A stretch of DNA of 64,000 nucleotides from NCBI RefSeq assembly GCF_003864975.1, contig NZ_BHGL01000033.1, forward strand, positions 178,787 through 242,786. Reading direction: 5' to 3'. A program made the translations under genes and the position numbers. Shown here piece by piece: positions 51,166 to 61,637 of this stretch (within the stretch, counting starts at the first letter, position 1; every line of letters starts with the position of its first letter). Origin of the DNA: Sulfuriferula thiophila (GTDB taxonomy: Bacteria > Pseudomonadota > Gammaproteobacteria > Burkholderiales > Sulfuriferulaceae). The notes under the pieces were generated by a model. That model did not search any database, had not been told where the DNA came from, and saw only the letters and a list, made by a program, of their open reading frames with translations.

Positions 51166-52493
51166 CTACGTTCAAATACCGCAATGGATTCCACGTGGGC
51201 AGTGTGCGGAAACATGTTGGCAATGCCGGCGGCGCGTAACTGATAGCCTTTCTGGTGCACCAGTACTTCAGCATCACGTGCCAGCGTGGCGGGGTTGCAT
51301 GACACATAGACGATGCGTTTAGGGCCATTCTCATCCAGCGCTTCAACCAGTGCAAAGGCACCGTCCCGCGGTGGGTCTATCAGCATTTTGTCAAAATGCC
51401 CCAGCGCGTTCATGCGTTCGGTGGTCATTTCAAATAAATTTTCAGTCAAAAATTCCGTATTGCTGATGCCGTTGCGCGTGGCATTTTGGGCGGCACGTGC
51501 AACCAGTTCTTTACTGCCTTCTATGCCGATGACCTGTTTGGCATGACGCGCGATAGGCAGGGTGAAATTGCCCAGGCCGCAGAACATATCCACGATGCGG
51601 TCAGTTGGTTGGGGATCAAGCAACTGCATGGCGCGGCGCATGAGAATGGGATTGACGTCAGTGTTGACCTGCGTGAATTCACTGGGACGGAATGGCATCA
51701 CCAGATCAAATTCAGGCAAGGTATAAGCCAGCTCAGGTGCATCCAGCGGGTACAAAGGCTGAATAGTGTCCGGGCCTTTGGACTGTGTCCACCACTGGAT
51801 GTGGGGATGGGCATCGGCAAACTCACGTAACAGTATTTCATCTTCCGGCGGGATCGGCACCATATGGCGTATCACCAGCGCATCCACGGCATCCGTGGCA
51901 ACTACTTCAATTTGCGGTAGCTGGGCACGGATGGTGAGCGTCATGATGAATGTGCGTAGCAACGGTATCAGTGCCGAGATGCGTGGTGGCAGAATCGCAC
52001 ACGAGGTCATATCCGCGATAAAACTGTTACGGCGTTCGTGGAAACCAACCAGTACACCGCCCTTCTTCTCGACCAGACGTACTGACATGCGCGCACGAGT
52101 GCGATAACCCCAGGCCGGGCCGTGAATAGGCGAGAGCATGCTGGTAGCTTTCACTTTGCCGATATGGGCCAGGTTGTCTTCCAGTACGCGCTGTTTGGCG
52201 GCAATTTGCGCGCCGGGCTCGATATGTTGCAGGCTGCAGCCGCCACATACGCCAAAATGCGGGCAATGCGGTTTTACGCGCATGAAGCTGGCGCGTACCA
52301 GTTTGGTGACTTGCGCCATTTCATAACTGTCTTTTTTACGATAAACCGCGTATTGCACGATTTCGCCGGTAATTGCACCGTCGACGAATATGGTTTTGCC
52401 ATCTTCCCGATGAGCGACACCACGGCCTTCATGGTTAAGTGACTCGATGGTCAGTGTGGCTGGGACGGTAGCTGCAGCAGGGGTGATATTCAT
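51162..52493 (-). CDS. rlmD: 23S rRNA (uracil1939-C5)-methyltransferase RlmD
   Basis: A 443-residue SAM-dependent RNA methyltransferase with an N-terminal TRAM domain (LTIESLNHEGRGVAHREDGKT), an iron-sulfur site of three Cys in CPHFGVCGGC plus one more, and a catalytic Cys in VYVSCNPATLARD. The SAM site is in DRIVDMFCGLGNFTLPIA. The start is uncertain: ATG 52493 fits the family, and ATG 52523 lies ten codons earlier. Confidence 0.94.
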   Translation of the reverse strand: MNITPAAATVPATLTIESLNHEGRGVAHREDGKTIFVDGAITGEIVQYAVYRKKDSYEMAQVTKLVRASFMRVKPHCPHFGVCGGCSLQHIEPGAQIAAKQRVLEDNLAHIGKVKATSMLSPIHGPAWGYRTRARMSVRLVEKKGGVLVGFHERRNSFIADMTSCAILPPRISALIPLLRTFIMTLTIRAQLPQIEVVATDAVDALVIRHMVPIPPEDEILLREFADAHPHIQWWTQSKGPDTIQPLYPLDAPELAYTLPEFDLVMPFRPSEFTQVNTDVNPILMRRAMQLLDPQPTDRIVDMFCGLGNFTLPIARHAKQVIGIEGSKELVARAAQNATRNGISNTEFLTENLFEMTTERMNALGHFDKMLIDPPRDGAFALVEALDENGPKRIVYVSCNPATLARDAEVLVHQKGYQLRAAGIANMFPHTAHVESIAVFERS

Positions 52494-52590
52494 ATGGTTA
52501 CTTAATTGTGGCTGGGGCTGCAAAAATACCGGTAGGCCTGTGTCTCAGGCTTTCCGGTCAAGTTGTGGCATGTGGTTTTAAGCTTGGAAA

Positions 52591-53250
<660 letters not shown>

Positions 53251-54024
53251 TTAACCTTCTTTGGATAATGATGCTAAAAATAAATTTCGTACATGTGCCA
53301 GATCTTCTGCCGTATCGACTCCCGGTGCTGCCGGGTGCGGGCTGATGCTGACGCTGATTTTAAAACCGTGCCACAGTACGCGCAGTTGTTCTAATGATTC
53401 AAAGCGCTCAATCGGTGCCGGGCTCAAATTGGCATACTGTTTCAGAAAACCGACACGGTAGGCGTATAGCCCGATATGGCGATAAACCGGCAGGTCGGCT
53501 GGTAGCTCGGTACCCGCAGCAAAGGCATCGCGGGCATAAGGAATGGGAGCGCGGCTGAAATACATGGCATGGCCGGCGGCATCCATCACCACTTTTACCA
53601 TGTTCGGATTCATCATCCCGGCATAGTCGTCGATGGCATGGCAGGCAGTGGCCATGACCGATTCCGGGTGTGCCGCCAGTTCAGCGGCTACGGCGCGGAT
53701 GAGTTCCGGGGCGATCAGCGGTTCGTCGCCCTGGACATTGACCACAATCACGTCATCGGCCAGGCCGAGTTGTATCACCGCTTCTGCCAGCCTGTCTGTG
53801 CCGGATGCATGCTCGGGTGAAGTGGTGATGCTCTGGATGCCGTGTTCATTGACTGCATTGATGATACGTTCGTCGTCTGCGGCGACCCATACTGCAGCGG
53901 CCTCGCTAAGCGCGGCGCGTTCAGCAACGCGCACCACCATAGGCTTGCCGTGGATATCGGCGAGCGGTTTGGCTGGCAGGCGCGTGGAAGCGTGGCGGGC
54001 AGGGATAATGACGGTGAATTGCAT
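53251..54024 (-). CDS. kdsB: CMP-Kdo synthetase
   Basis: A 257-residue cytidylyltransferase that activates Kdo for LPS core synthesis. The N terminus [31 protein letters not shown] and [10 protein letters not shown] are diagnostic. Its ATG overlaps the Trm112 stop by one base (TAATG), so translation is coupled. Confidence 0.97.
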   Translation of the reverse strand: MQFTVIIPARHASTRLPAKPLADIHGKPMVVRVAERAALSEAAAVWVAADDERIINAVNEHGIQSITTSPEHASGTDRLAEAVIQLGLADDVIVVNVQGDEPLIAPELIRAVAAELAAHPESVMATACHAIDDYAGMMNPNMVKVVMDAAGHAMYFSRAPIPYARDAFAAGTELPADLPVYRHIGLYAYRVGFLKQYANLSPAPIERFESLEQLRVLWHGFKISVSISPHPAAPGVDTAEDLAHVRNLFLASLSKEG

Positions 54025-54203
54025 TAAACGACTTCGTCCTCGCCCAGGGTGCGTGCTTCACTTTCCAGCATGACGGGAATGTCATCGCGGATGGGAAAAG
54101 CCAATCGTTCAGCTTTGCATACCAGTTCCTGTACTGCCTTGTTGTAGATCAGCGGGCCTTTGCAGATCGGGCATACCAGTATGTCTAATAATTTGCTATC
54201 CAT
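54024..54203 (-). CDS. ycaR: Trm112-family small zinc-ribbon-like protein (YcaR)
   Basis: A 59-residue protein matching E. coli YcaR. It has the N-terminal [18 protein letters not shown] with CPxC at 11-14, a third Cys at 29 ([12 protein letters not shown]), and the conserved [12 protein letters not shown]. It overlaps lpxK by 8 nt and kdsB by one base, its standard position. The family includes activators of methyltransferases; the bacterial role between lpxK and kdsB is unknown. Confidence 0.95.
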   Translation of the reverse strand: MDSKLLDILVCPICKGPLIYNKAVQELVCKAERLAFPIRDDIPVMLESEARTLGEDEVV

Positions 54204-55218
54204 GATGTTTTCCTAGTTTGGCGAGTATGTGTGGCAGCAGTTCGGCGGGCAGTTGTGCCTGTACCGGCAACACCCACATCGCTTCAGTCGCGAAAGCCTG
54301 ACATTTTACCGCATCTTTCTCGGTCATGATGATAATGCCAGGGAAATTCAGATCGGCTGGCTGATATTGGTAATGATCGGCAAAGGCGTGCGGGATGATC
54401 CTGATGCCCATGCTGGCGAGTTGATCAAAGAAACGTTGCGGATTACCAATGCCCGCGACTGCATGGACCGTCTGCTGGCTGAAATCAGTTGCAACTGCCA
54501 GTCGTTCCGGGTGTACTAAATTGGTGAAATCAAGACCGGTTAGCTGCATTGCATAAGTATGGGGCAGCGTCGGGATGCTGGGGTGTGCTGTGCCAGTCTG
54601 ATTGATGATAACTGCATCTGCCTGTTGCAAGCGTTTAACCGGTTCGCGTAACGGTCCGGCAGGGAGTAAACAGGCGTTGCCAAAGCCACGGGTGCTGTCG
54701 ATTACGACGATTTCAATATCTCGCGCCAGCGCGTAATGCTGCAAACCATCATCGCTTAGCAGAATATTGACTTCAGGGTGTGCCGCCAGCAAGGCACGTC
54801 CGGCGGCAGGGCGGTCGCGGCCTATCCATACCGGGCAGGTTGCGCGTTGCGCCAGTAGGCGTGGTTCGTCGCCGCTGAGGTGCGGGTCGCTGTATGCAGA
54901 GACGTGTTGTGGCGTAATGGCGCTGCCGCCGTAACCGCGGCTGATGATCCCAGGTTGCCAGCCATGCGCAGCAAGTTGCTGGGTAAGCCAGATAACCAGA
55001 GGGGTTTTGCCGGTGCCGCCAACACTGATATTGCCGATAATGATGACTGGTACAGCCATTCGCTGCTGGCGGAATACACCAGTTTTATATAGCGCGCGTC
55101 GCAGGTAGCTGATAGTGCCAAACAGCCAGGATACAGGAATGAGTAGCGCATGCCACAGGGTAATGCTGCGCCATTGACGTTGGAGCCAGTCAGCAGTGCG
55201 GTTACGCTTGCCTACCAT
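54196..55218 (-). CDS. lpxK: Tetraacyldisaccharide 4'-kinase LpxK
   Basis: This 340-residue inner-membrane P-loop kinase phosphorylates the lipid A precursor at the 4' position. The Walker A motif is [16 protein letters not shown] and the next segments [29 protein letters not shown] and [17 protein letters not shown] are typical. An N-terminal hydrophobic stretch ([13 protein letters not shown]) anchors it. It overlaps the WaaA-like gene upstream by 7 nt. Confidence 0.96.
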   Translation of the reverse strand: MVGKRNRTADWLQRQWRSITLWHALLIPVSWLFGTISYLRRALYKTGVFRQQRMAVPVIIIGNISVGGTGKTPLVIWLTQQLAAHGWQPGIISRGYGGSAITPQHVSAYSDPHLSGDEPRLLAQRATCPVWIGRDRPAAGRALLAAHPEVNILLSDDGLQHYALARDIEIVVIDSTRGFGNACLLPAGPLREPVKRLQQADAVIINQTGTAHPSIPTLPHTYAMQLTGLDFTNLVHPERLAVATDFSQQTVHAVAGIGNPQRFFDQLASMGIRIIPHAFADHYQYQPADLNFPGIIIMTEKDAVKCQAFATEAMWVLPVQAQLPAELLPHILAKLGKHHG

Positions 55219-56312
55219 TCAAATACGCGCTCGACTAATTCCTGGCTCATGGTTTCAGCCAGTCGCCGTTCTTTCCAGAACAGTCGCCGCGCAATGTCCC
55301 CTTGCTGACGGGCCTGAATGGCATTGGCGCGGTAAGCTTGCCAGATAGTAAGCGGGTCGGTGCATGCAGTGATTGCAGCATGCAACTCGGCTTTGGGTAA
55401 TGCGTTATGGTCAGGGCAGGAAATTGCAGCGCCACCCGCCATGGCTTGCCACAACGTCACTGGATGAATTTGGGCGAGGTGAGTGGCGGTAACGGCAGCA
55501 GATATGGCGGGTAGCCATTTTTCGTTATCTACCCAGACAATGCGGCTACCGGTAATCGGAGAGCGATCCCACAGGCTGATCTGCATATGCTCGGTTGCTG
55601 GACGCTCACCGCTCACGAACAGTACGTCCTCAGGGGCATGGGCAAACAATTGCCCGGCTATCGCAGCGCTGCTTTCTGCAGTCGCGCCGTGTAGCCACCA
55701 CAGGTGGCGTTCCGCGCCATGATTAACCAGAGATTTGAAATTGGGGTCGATTTGCGCTTGCGCCAGAATCGCACGCATGTCAGCCATCTCTGTGATGTTG
55801 TCGGTGTCGCTGATGGATGCGCCATTGTAGATGCGTTCGCAATGGAAGGTGACGGTTTGTGGCGGGTTGACGACCAGGACATGCTGACGCTGGTCGAGAA
55901 ACTTGCTCAAATTGGCACGCGGCTGGGTGCCGACGACGATAATGCCAAACGGGTCGAAGCGTTGCATGACACGGGTCAAGGCGCGCGGATGGTCACAGGG
56001 AGCATAGCCCCAGCCGGTTTTGTCACAGTCATCGAGCAAGGTTAGCATGTCCGTATATTCATGTTCGAAGGTCAGCACCAGGCGGATATCCAGGCGCTTT
56101 TCACGTATGGCGCGCACCAGTTCGACAGCCAGGCGCACGCTGTCTTCGCTACCGCCAGCGATCACCCATACGACTTTGCCACGGTCACCCATGGGTTTAA
56201 GCCAGCCCCAGCGGGCAGCAATGCGCGAGATGTGTTTGTTTTTGCGGTCGTGACGGTCAGCTAACCATAAACCGAGACGGTTGCTGCCAAACGGGTCTTT
56301 CCAAGTGGTCAT
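55212..56312 (-). CDS. WaaA-like glycosyltransferase of unknown specificity
   Basis: This 366-residue protein looks like a divergent Kdo transferase. Its N-terminal half (VVWVIAGGSEDSVRLAVELV, IRLVLTFEH, YAPCDHPRALTRVMQRFDP) follows the N domain of WaaA. The second half has a GT-B layout ending in HPVTLWQAMAGGAAISC, where WaaA has the GGHNxxEP donor motif. That motif is altered, so the donor may differ or activity may be lost. It overlaps lpxK by 7 nt and follows exbD by 54 nt. A lipid A or core-sugar role is inferred from similarity and place, not proven. Confidence 0.6.
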   Translation of the reverse strand: MTTWKDPFGSNRLGLWLADRHDRKNKHISRIAARWGWLKPMGDRGKVVWVIAGGSEDSVRLAVELVRAIREKRLDIRLVLTFEHEYTDMLTLLDDCDKTGWGYAPCDHPRALTRVMQRFDPFGIIVVGTQPRANLSKFLDQRQHVLVVNPPQTVTFHCERIYNGASISDTDNITEMADMRAILAQAQIDPNFKSLVNHGAERHLWWLHGATAESSAAIAGQLFAHAPEDVLFVSGERPATEHMQISLWDRSPITGSRIVWVDNEKWLPAISAAVTATHLAQIHPVTLWQAMAGGAAISCPDHNALPKAELHAAITACTDPLTIWQAYRANAIQARQQGDIARRLFWKERRLAETMSQELVERVFEW

Positions 56313-56366
56313 AGCAAATACGGGAGAGTGCGCCTCGCGCTAGGCGAGGCGTGGGTTAAAACGAGG

Positions 56367-56783
56367 TTAATCGCCTTTTTGAGTGGCGAAAGTAATACGG
56401 GTAAGTCCTGCTTCACGACCAGCTTCCATGACGTTAATCACTGACTGATGGGTGGCTTTGGCATCTGCATTTATGATGATGACTGTGTCAGCTGAGCCTT
56501 TGGCTGCCTGCTTCAATGTCTGCGCCAGGTTACTGACGTTGGAAAAATTGATCGCAGTATCATTGACCTGATAGTTGCCAACAGCATCAACCGAAACCAT
56601 GATTTGAGCCGGTTTCTCTTTGGCAACATCACCGGTTGCCTGCGGTAAATTTATCTGTAGCTCGGAAAATTTGGCGTAGGTTGTGGTAACCATGAGAAAA
56701 ATCAGTACCACAAGCAATACGTCTATCATCGGAATAAGGTTAATTTCCGGTTCTTCCTGCTTTTGTCGGCGTTGGAAATTCAT
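56367..56783 (-). CDS. exbD: ExbD/TolR family protein
   Basis: A 138-residue single-helix inner-membrane subunit of a proton-driven motor. The N-terminal EPEINLIPMIDVLLVVLIFLMV carries the conserved Asp in the helix that conducts protons. It follows exbB by 11 nt. No tonB or tolA is nearby; in betaproteobacteria this pair typically precedes lpxK, and its energy-coupling partner is unclear. Confidence 0.93.
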   Translation of the reverse strand: MNFQRRQKQEEPEINLIPMIDVLLVVLIFLMVTTTYAKFSELQINLPQATGDVAKEKPAQIMVSVDAVGNYQVNDTAINFSNVSNLAQTLKQAAKGSADTVIIINADAKATHQSVINVMEAGREAGLTRITFATQKGD

Positions 56784-56794
56784 ACGGGTCTCAT

Positions 56795-57400
56795 TTACTG
56801 GCGTTCGCCATGCACAATTTCCACCAGTTTGATTGCTTCCTGTTCCATTTCAACTACCAGCGAATCAACGCGAGTGCGGAAAACACGGTAAAAAATCAGG
56901 CTGGGGATGGCGACTATCAAACCAAATGCCGTATTGTATAAAGCCACTGAAATACCGTGGGCCAAGACGGCCGGGTTGCCGCCGGACGGTGTCTGCGCGC
57001 CAAATATCTCTACCATACCGATAACTGTGCCCAGCAATCCGAGCAAGGGGGCAACGGAGGCGATGGTGCCAAGTGCGGGCAGGAAGCGCTCCAGTTCGTG
57101 TACAGCGCCACGACCGGCTTCCTCGATGGATTCTTTCATGATTTCACGCGAATTTTTTGCGTTACGCAGTCCCGCGGCAAAGATGCGACCTAGTGGTGAG
57201 CTTTGCGATAGCAGGTTCAACATATCGCTATTTGCACCTTGTTGACGATAGGCCTGTACCGTTTTGTCCAGTAAGCCTTTGGGAGCGACTTCAGTTGCGC
57301 GTAACGAGATGAAACGTTCGATAATGATGGCTACGGATAAAACAGAGGCTAAAATCAACGGCCAGATCGGCCAACCAGCCGCTTCAATAATTGCAAACAC
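56795..57400 (-). CDS. exbB: ExbB/TolQ family proton channel
   Basis: A 201-residue inner-membrane protein with three helices, the last pair bearing GTIASVAPLLGLLGTVIGMV and the C-terminal ALYNTAFGLIVAIPSLIFYRVF, hallmarks of ExbB/TolQ. I chose GTG at 57400 because GGGAGT lies about 8 nt upstream; a TTG 7 codons earlier is possible. Works with ExbD. First gene of the run into lpxK, kdsB and adk. Confidence 0.93.
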   Translation of the reverse strand: MFAIIEAAGWPIWPLILASVLSVAIIIERFISLRATEVAPKGLLDKTVQAYRQQGANSDMLNLLSQSSPLGRIFAAGLRNAKNSREIMKESIEEAGRGAVHELERFLPALGTIASVAPLLGLLGTVIGMVEIFGAQTPSGGNPAVLAHGISVALYNTAFGLIVAIPSLIFYRVFRTRVDSLVVEMEQEAIKLVEIVHGERQ

Positions 57401-57474
57401 GCGTGTACTCCCTAAGACCAAAAACGTACATCACTTTAGCGTGAGAACGCAATTTGGGCAAGCGCGTTAACAGC

Positions 57475-58245
57475 TTAAATGATTTGTCGCCAGCTAAACC
57501 CGTCTTCTTGCCTGGCATAATCCAGCCAGTCGGGAGTGCAGCCCAATGTGTCGGCAAGGCTGCCGAGTGCGAGAGCCGGGGTATTGTTGTGTTTGGAGAG
57601 GTGGGCGGCAACGAGGTGCTGCAGACGGCTGGTGCCCAGCTTGCCAAGCAGTGTCGCTGCGGCCTGATTGTTCAGATGGCCGAATATGCCGGATATGCGT
57701 TTTTTTAAGCTGACGGGATAGCGACTGTTGTTCTGCAATAACTGGCTATCGTGATTGCATTCCAGCACCAGTGCATCGCAGCCGCTGAGCATGGTTTCAA
57801 TGTGTGCAGTGGATGCGCCGACATCGGTGAGTACGCCCAATTTGCGTACGCCGTCGCTGAACACGAATTGCGCAGGTTCACGGGCATCATGAGGGACGGG
57901 GAAGGGGGTAAGTTCAATATCGCCAATACTGAAACGCGTATGGCTGTCGAGGATTTGCACTTCGGGTAAATTGTCGCATTGCTGGCGAAACATGCTGTAA
58001 GTGCCGTGAGTCATCCAGACCGGCAGCTTGTGTTTACGCGCAAAGCGGGCTGCGCCGCCAATGTGATCCCCGTGTTCGTGGGTGATCACAATGGCATCGA
58101 CATCCTTAGCTTCCAGACCTTTCTGGGCGAGGCGGCTGGTGGTGTCGCGCAAGCCGAAGCCACAATCGAGCATGATGCGTGTGTGCTTGACTTCGACGAT
58201 CAGTGCATTGCCTTCGCTGCCGCTGCCAAGGCTGGCAAAACGCAT
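57475..58245 (-). CDS. MBL-fold metallohydrolase, YycJ/WalJ-like
   Basis: A 256-residue metallo-beta-lactamase-fold protein starting MRFASLGSGSEGNALIVE with the zinc motif THEHGDHIGG. The YycJ/WalJ-like group is suspected to be a nuclease tied to cell-wall or DNA stress. A later block DALVLECNHDSQLL fits the family. It overlaps the bamC stop by one base, so it is translated after bamC. Confidence 0.9.
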   Translation of the reverse strand: MRFASLGSGSEGNALIVEVKHTRIMLDCGFGLRDTTSRLAQKGLEAKDVDAIVITHEHGDHIGGAARFARKHKLPVWMTHGTYSMFRQQCDNLPEVQILDSHTRFSIGDIELTPFPVPHDAREPAQFVFSDGVRKLGVLTDVGASTAHIETMLSGCDALVLECNHDSQLLQNNSRYPVSLKKRISGIFGHLNNQAAATLLGKLGTSRLQHLVAAHLSKHNNTPALALGSLADTLGCTPDWLDYARQEDGFSWRQII

Positions 58246-59387
58246 TATTTCAACTGTTCCTGCAGCAGCTTGATAATTTTATTGGCGGTTTCAGCTTGTG
58301 CCGGGGCGCCTTTTGCATCCAGGACGCGAACATTGGTCCCTGTGGCGGCCTGGTTTTCAGACAGCTCCACCTGGTACTGTTCGGTACTGGTTTTGCTGCT
58401 GCTCTTCCAGAATGCCAGCTTGCTGAGGAAGCCTTTGTCTTTGCCGGTCTGGTTGTCCTGGGCAGGGTCGATATAACGGACGAAATAAACACCTTTGGCA
58501 CGATCACGGTCTTCGACGGTGAAGTTGACGCGATCCAGAGCCAGTCCGACACGGCGCCATGCGCGGTCAAATGGTTCGTTAAGGGTGAGCATCATGTTGC
58601 CGTCAGCAGATTTACCCAAGACGGCGTGCTGGACTTGGCTCTGGTCGGCAAGTATCGCATCCGCACGGGCTTTCTCTACACCCAGACGCACCATCAGGCG
58701 ATTAAGCATTTCAGCTTCCAGGCTTGGATCGGCCGGACGCGGTTGCCATACGGTGTGTTTGCTGTCGCTGCCGTCGTAGACTTCGATCATGCCGCGGTGG
58801 CTGATGTAAATTTCGGTTTCATTCGGATTTTTGTTGCTGCGTTCAATGCGGGTACGGAATTTATCCCGCTCGCCGGTTGAATATAAGCCATCCAGAACCT
58901 TGCCGATGGTGCTGCGGATGATGTCTTGTGGCAGTTTGGCACGGTTTTCTGCCCATTCGGTTTCCATGATGCCGGTCGTCGGCTGATCAACATTGAGTAT
59001 GAAGCCATTTTCCTGCCAGAAGTCCTTGATGATAGGCCAGACTTTATCGGGTGCCTGATCAACTACCAGCCAGCGCTCGCTACCGGCGCGTTCGAGACGG
59101 ACTTTATCTTGCGTCGGCAATACACCGTTGCTGGAGGCAGACTTGTCGCTGCGCTCGGCATTGTATGCAGATAACGTGGCGCGGCTGCTCGGGTTCAGAT
59201 CAGGAACTTGGTAGTGAGTGTCAGTTGTCGGTGTAGTAAGGTCTGGCGGAACTTCTAGCGTAGGAATCTTGCCTGCGGATTTGTAATCGACTTTTTTGGT
59301 TTCGAGTATGTCGAGGGTGCTGCAACCGCCTAAACTTATAATAACTCCAGCGCAAATCAGGGCAATAGATATGGGTGTGCGTTTCAT
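58245..59387 (-). CDS. bamC: Outer-membrane protein assembly factor BamC
   Basis: A 380-residue lipoprotein of the beta-barrel assembly machinery. The lipobox LGGC puts the lipidated Cys at residue 22. The extended N-terminal region (IPTLEVPPDL) is the part that wraps BamD, followed by two helix-grip domains. The ATG at 59387 is chosen to give the lipoprotein signal. It follows dapA by 10 nt, the same order as in E. coli. Confidence 0.94.
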   Translation of the reverse strand: MKRTPISIALICAGVIISLGGCSTLDILETKKVDYKSAGKIPTLEVPPDLTTPTTDTHYQVPDLNPSSRATLSAYNAERSDKSASSNGVLPTQDKVRLERAGSERWLVVDQAPDKVWPIIKDFWQENGFILNVDQPTTGIMETEWAENRAKLPQDIIRSTIGKVLDGLYSTGERDKFRTRIERSNKNPNETEIYISHRGMIEVYDGSDSKHTVWQPRPADPSLEAEMLNRLMVRLGVEKARADAILADQSQVQHAVLGKSADGNMMLTLNEPFDRAWRRVGLALDRVNFTVEDRDRAKGVYFVRYIDPAQDNQTGKDKGFLSKLAFWKSSSKTSTEQYQVELSENQAATGTNVRVLDAKGAPAQAETANKIIKLLQEQLK

Positions 59388-59397
59388 CGTTAAATCC

Positions 59398-60273
59398 TTA
59401 AATGGCATGCGCTTGGTGTAAAGCGGCGCGTAAAGTGTCGTGATGTTCGGAGGAAAGTTCGGTCAGTGGTAAGCGGATGCCGGATTTGATTAATCCCATC
59501 TCCGCTAATGCCCATTTGACTGGTATAGGATTGGCTTCTACGAATAATTTGCGATGCAGGCCAAATAGTGTGTGATTGATGTCGCGGCCGCGTTGAATCT
59601 CCCCGTTGAATGCGGCGATACACATATCGTGCATGGCCTGTGGGGCAATGTTGGCCGTGACTGAAATCACGCCGTGTCCACCTAGCAGCATAAAGGCCAA
59701 TGCGCTGGCATCATCGCCGGTGTACAGGGCAAAATCATTGGGCGCGCGCATGATCAGGTCGGTGGCGCGCTCCATGTTGCCGGTAGCGTCTTTTATACCA
59801 ACGATGTTAGGGATCTGCGCCAGGCGTAATGCCGTATCGTTGCTGATGTCGGTTACCGTGCGGCCAGGTACGTTGTACAGAATGAGCGGAAGTTCCACGG
59901 CTTCAGCAATGGTTTTGAAATGGCGGTACAGCCCTTCCTGGCCGGGTTTGTTGTAGTACGGCGCAACTGACAGGCCGTAATCAGCTCCCGCTGACAATGC
60001 GCACTGGGTGAGGGCTATCGCTTCGGATGTCGAATTGGCACCCGTGCCGGCGATCACCGGTACGCGCCCGGCAGTGTGTTCGACCACGGCGCGGATGAGG
60101 GCACAATGTTCGTCATGATTGACCGTCGGAGATTCACCTGTCGTGCCAACGACAACGATGCCGTCGGTTTTTTGCGCGATATGCCAATCGACTAGCGCGC
60201 GCAAGCCCGCCAGATCAAGGCTGCCATCTTCAAACATGGGGGTAACAATCGCGACTAAACTGCCTGTGAGCAT
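59398..60273 (-). CDS. dapA: 4-hydroxy-tetrahydrodipicolinate synthase
   Basis: A 291-residue TIM-barrel aldolase condensing pyruvate and aspartate semialdehyde, the branch point to lysine and diaminopimelate. [40 protein letters not shown] and the Schiff-base Lys in [13 protein letters not shown] are diagnostic. Supplies meso-DAP for peptidoglycan. Heads the leftward envelope block. Confidence 0.97.
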   Translation of the reverse strand: MLTGSLVAIVTPMFEDGSLDLAGLRALVDWHIAQKTDGIVVVGTTGESPTVNHDEHCALIRAVVEHTAGRVPVIAGTGANSTSEAIALTQCALSAGADYGLSVAPYYNKPGQEGLYRHFKTIAEAVELPLILYNVPGRTVTDISNDTALRLAQIPNIVGIKDATGNMERATDLIMRAPNDFALYTGDDASALAFMLLGGHGVISVTANIAPQAMHDMCIAAFNGEIQRGRDINHTLFGLHRKLFVEANPIPVKWALAEMGLIKSGIRLPLTELSSEHHDTLRAALHQAHAI

Positions 60274-60566
60274 GTTTTTTACCTGTTGAGTATGCTAAAC
60301 AATAATCAGAATTTGTGAGTTTACCCGATAACCTGAATGTAGAAAACTCGCAGTGTGCTCTGGACGTTAAAATAGCGATGTTGAGCCGAGGTGTGTAATA
60401 TTATGGATAAGATCAGCAGGTGGTTAAAAATAGGGGGGTTCCCACTAATGCCATCGCTGGATGTGGGGAATGTAGAGCATCAGGACATTTTCTGTTAAAG
60501 GGTGTGCCTGTTACTGTGCTGGTGCGCATGTGCGATTTTAAGATGCGTGTAATTAGGGGGTAGCAC
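60274..60566. other. Intergenic region between divergent dapA and the GGDEF gene
   Basis: This 293-bp gap should hold both promoters. I see no tRNA, terminator or conserved RNA. A 31-codon frame from ATG 60403 to 60498 has a possible GAGG upstream, but its short product (starts MDKISRWLKIGG) matches no family, so it is not called as a gene. Confidence 0.5.
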
Positions 60567-61637
60567 TTGCAGATCGAACCATTGCGTGAGCAGCTTGATA
60601 CATTGTTGTCCGAAGCGCGTAAAAATGAAGATAAATTGCAGCGTTTCGGCCAGCTGGAGCAGAAGTTGATGGCAACGCGAGCGTTGTCGCAACTGGTGAA
60701 TATCATCCTTTGCGATTTTCGCCAGAGTTTTGATCTGGATGAAGTGCGTTTGCTGCTGCTGGATGAAACTGGCGAATGGGCAAGGATATTGGGTGGCGTG
60801 CGCTTACCTGAGTTGCAGAGCATGGGTTTGGAGTTGGTTGCGCATGAATCCCGGTTGTTAGGCTTATATCAGCAGCCGCTAAGAACCCGGCTGGGGGATT
60901 ATCAGGCAGCGTTGCATGAAACTATGTTCGTCCACACCCAGTCAGGCTCGGTGGCATTATTGCCTTTGGTGCGGCAGGGTAAGCTGATGGGTGGTTTGCA
61001 TCTGGCGAGCCATGATGTGCGGCGTTTCATGGCATCAAGCGGCACTTATTTTCTGGATCGCCTGTCTGCATTTCTGGTGATGTGTCTGGAAAACGCATTG
61101 TATTTTGACAAGCTGGAGCAATTCGGGCTGACCGATGCACTGACGCAGGTCAATAACCGGCGTTATTTTGATGCGCGGTTAAAAGAAGCCGTGAATCACG
61201 CCTTGCGTCATCAGCAGCCTCTCGCTGCGATGATGTTTGACCTGGACCATTTCAAGCAGGTCAATGATCAATGGGGGCATCCGGTTGGTGATACCGTGCT
61301 GCAACAGGCTGCACAAGTCATTCAGACCGTTTTGCGTGGCAGCGACAGTTTTGCCCGGTATGGCGGGGAGGAATTTGTGGCGCTGTTGCCGGGTGCTGAT
61401 AGTGACATCGCAAATGACATCGCGCAACGGATACTGCTGGCGATTGATAGTCATGTGTTCAACGTGGGGTTGGCTGAGCCATTGTCACTGACTATTTCGA
61501 TTGGTGTTGCCGGCATTGCATTACACAATGTGGGTGCGGCTGAGGAAGCTATCGCCAGGCAGTTGATCAATGATGCTGATGCTGCACTTTATAGCGCCAA
61601 AGCGCGTGGACGTAATTGCGTGGTGGTGCAGTCGTGA
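60567..61637 (+). CDS. Diguanylate cyclase with DUF484 sensory domain
   Basis: This 356-residue soluble protein has an N-terminal DUF484/GAF-like region (about 1-175) and a GGDEF domain. The active-site motif is GGEEF at 266-270, the metal/GTP segment FDLDHFKQVNDQWGHPVGD is intact, and the inhibitory RxxD (RGSD, 257-260) sits five residues before the signature. It should make c-di-GMP with product feedback. The start is TTG, forced by an upstream stop, with AGGGGG 6 nt away. It overlaps scpA at GTGA, linking second-messenger output with a chromosome-segregation operon. Confidence 0.9.
   Translation: MQIEPLREQLDTLLSEARKNEDKLQRFGQLEQKLMATRALSQLVNIILCDFRQSFDLDEVRLLLLDETGEWARILGGVRLPELQSMGLELVAHESRLLGLYQQPLRTRLGDYQAALHETMFVHTQSGSVALLPLVRQGKLMGGLHLASHDVRRFMASSGTYFLDRLSAFLVMCLENALYFDKLEQFGLTDALTQVNNRRYFDARLKEAVNHALRHQQPLAAMMFDLDHFKQVNDQWGHPVGDTVLQQAAQVIQTVLRGSDSFARYGGEEFVALLPGADSDIANDIAQRILLAIDSHVFNVGLAEPLSLTISIGVAGIALHNVGAAEEAIARQLINDADAALYSAKARGRNCVVVQS

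Noticed and set aside
60403-60498. 31-codon frame before the GGDEF gene
   Set aside because: Possible but no family match and only weak translation signals.
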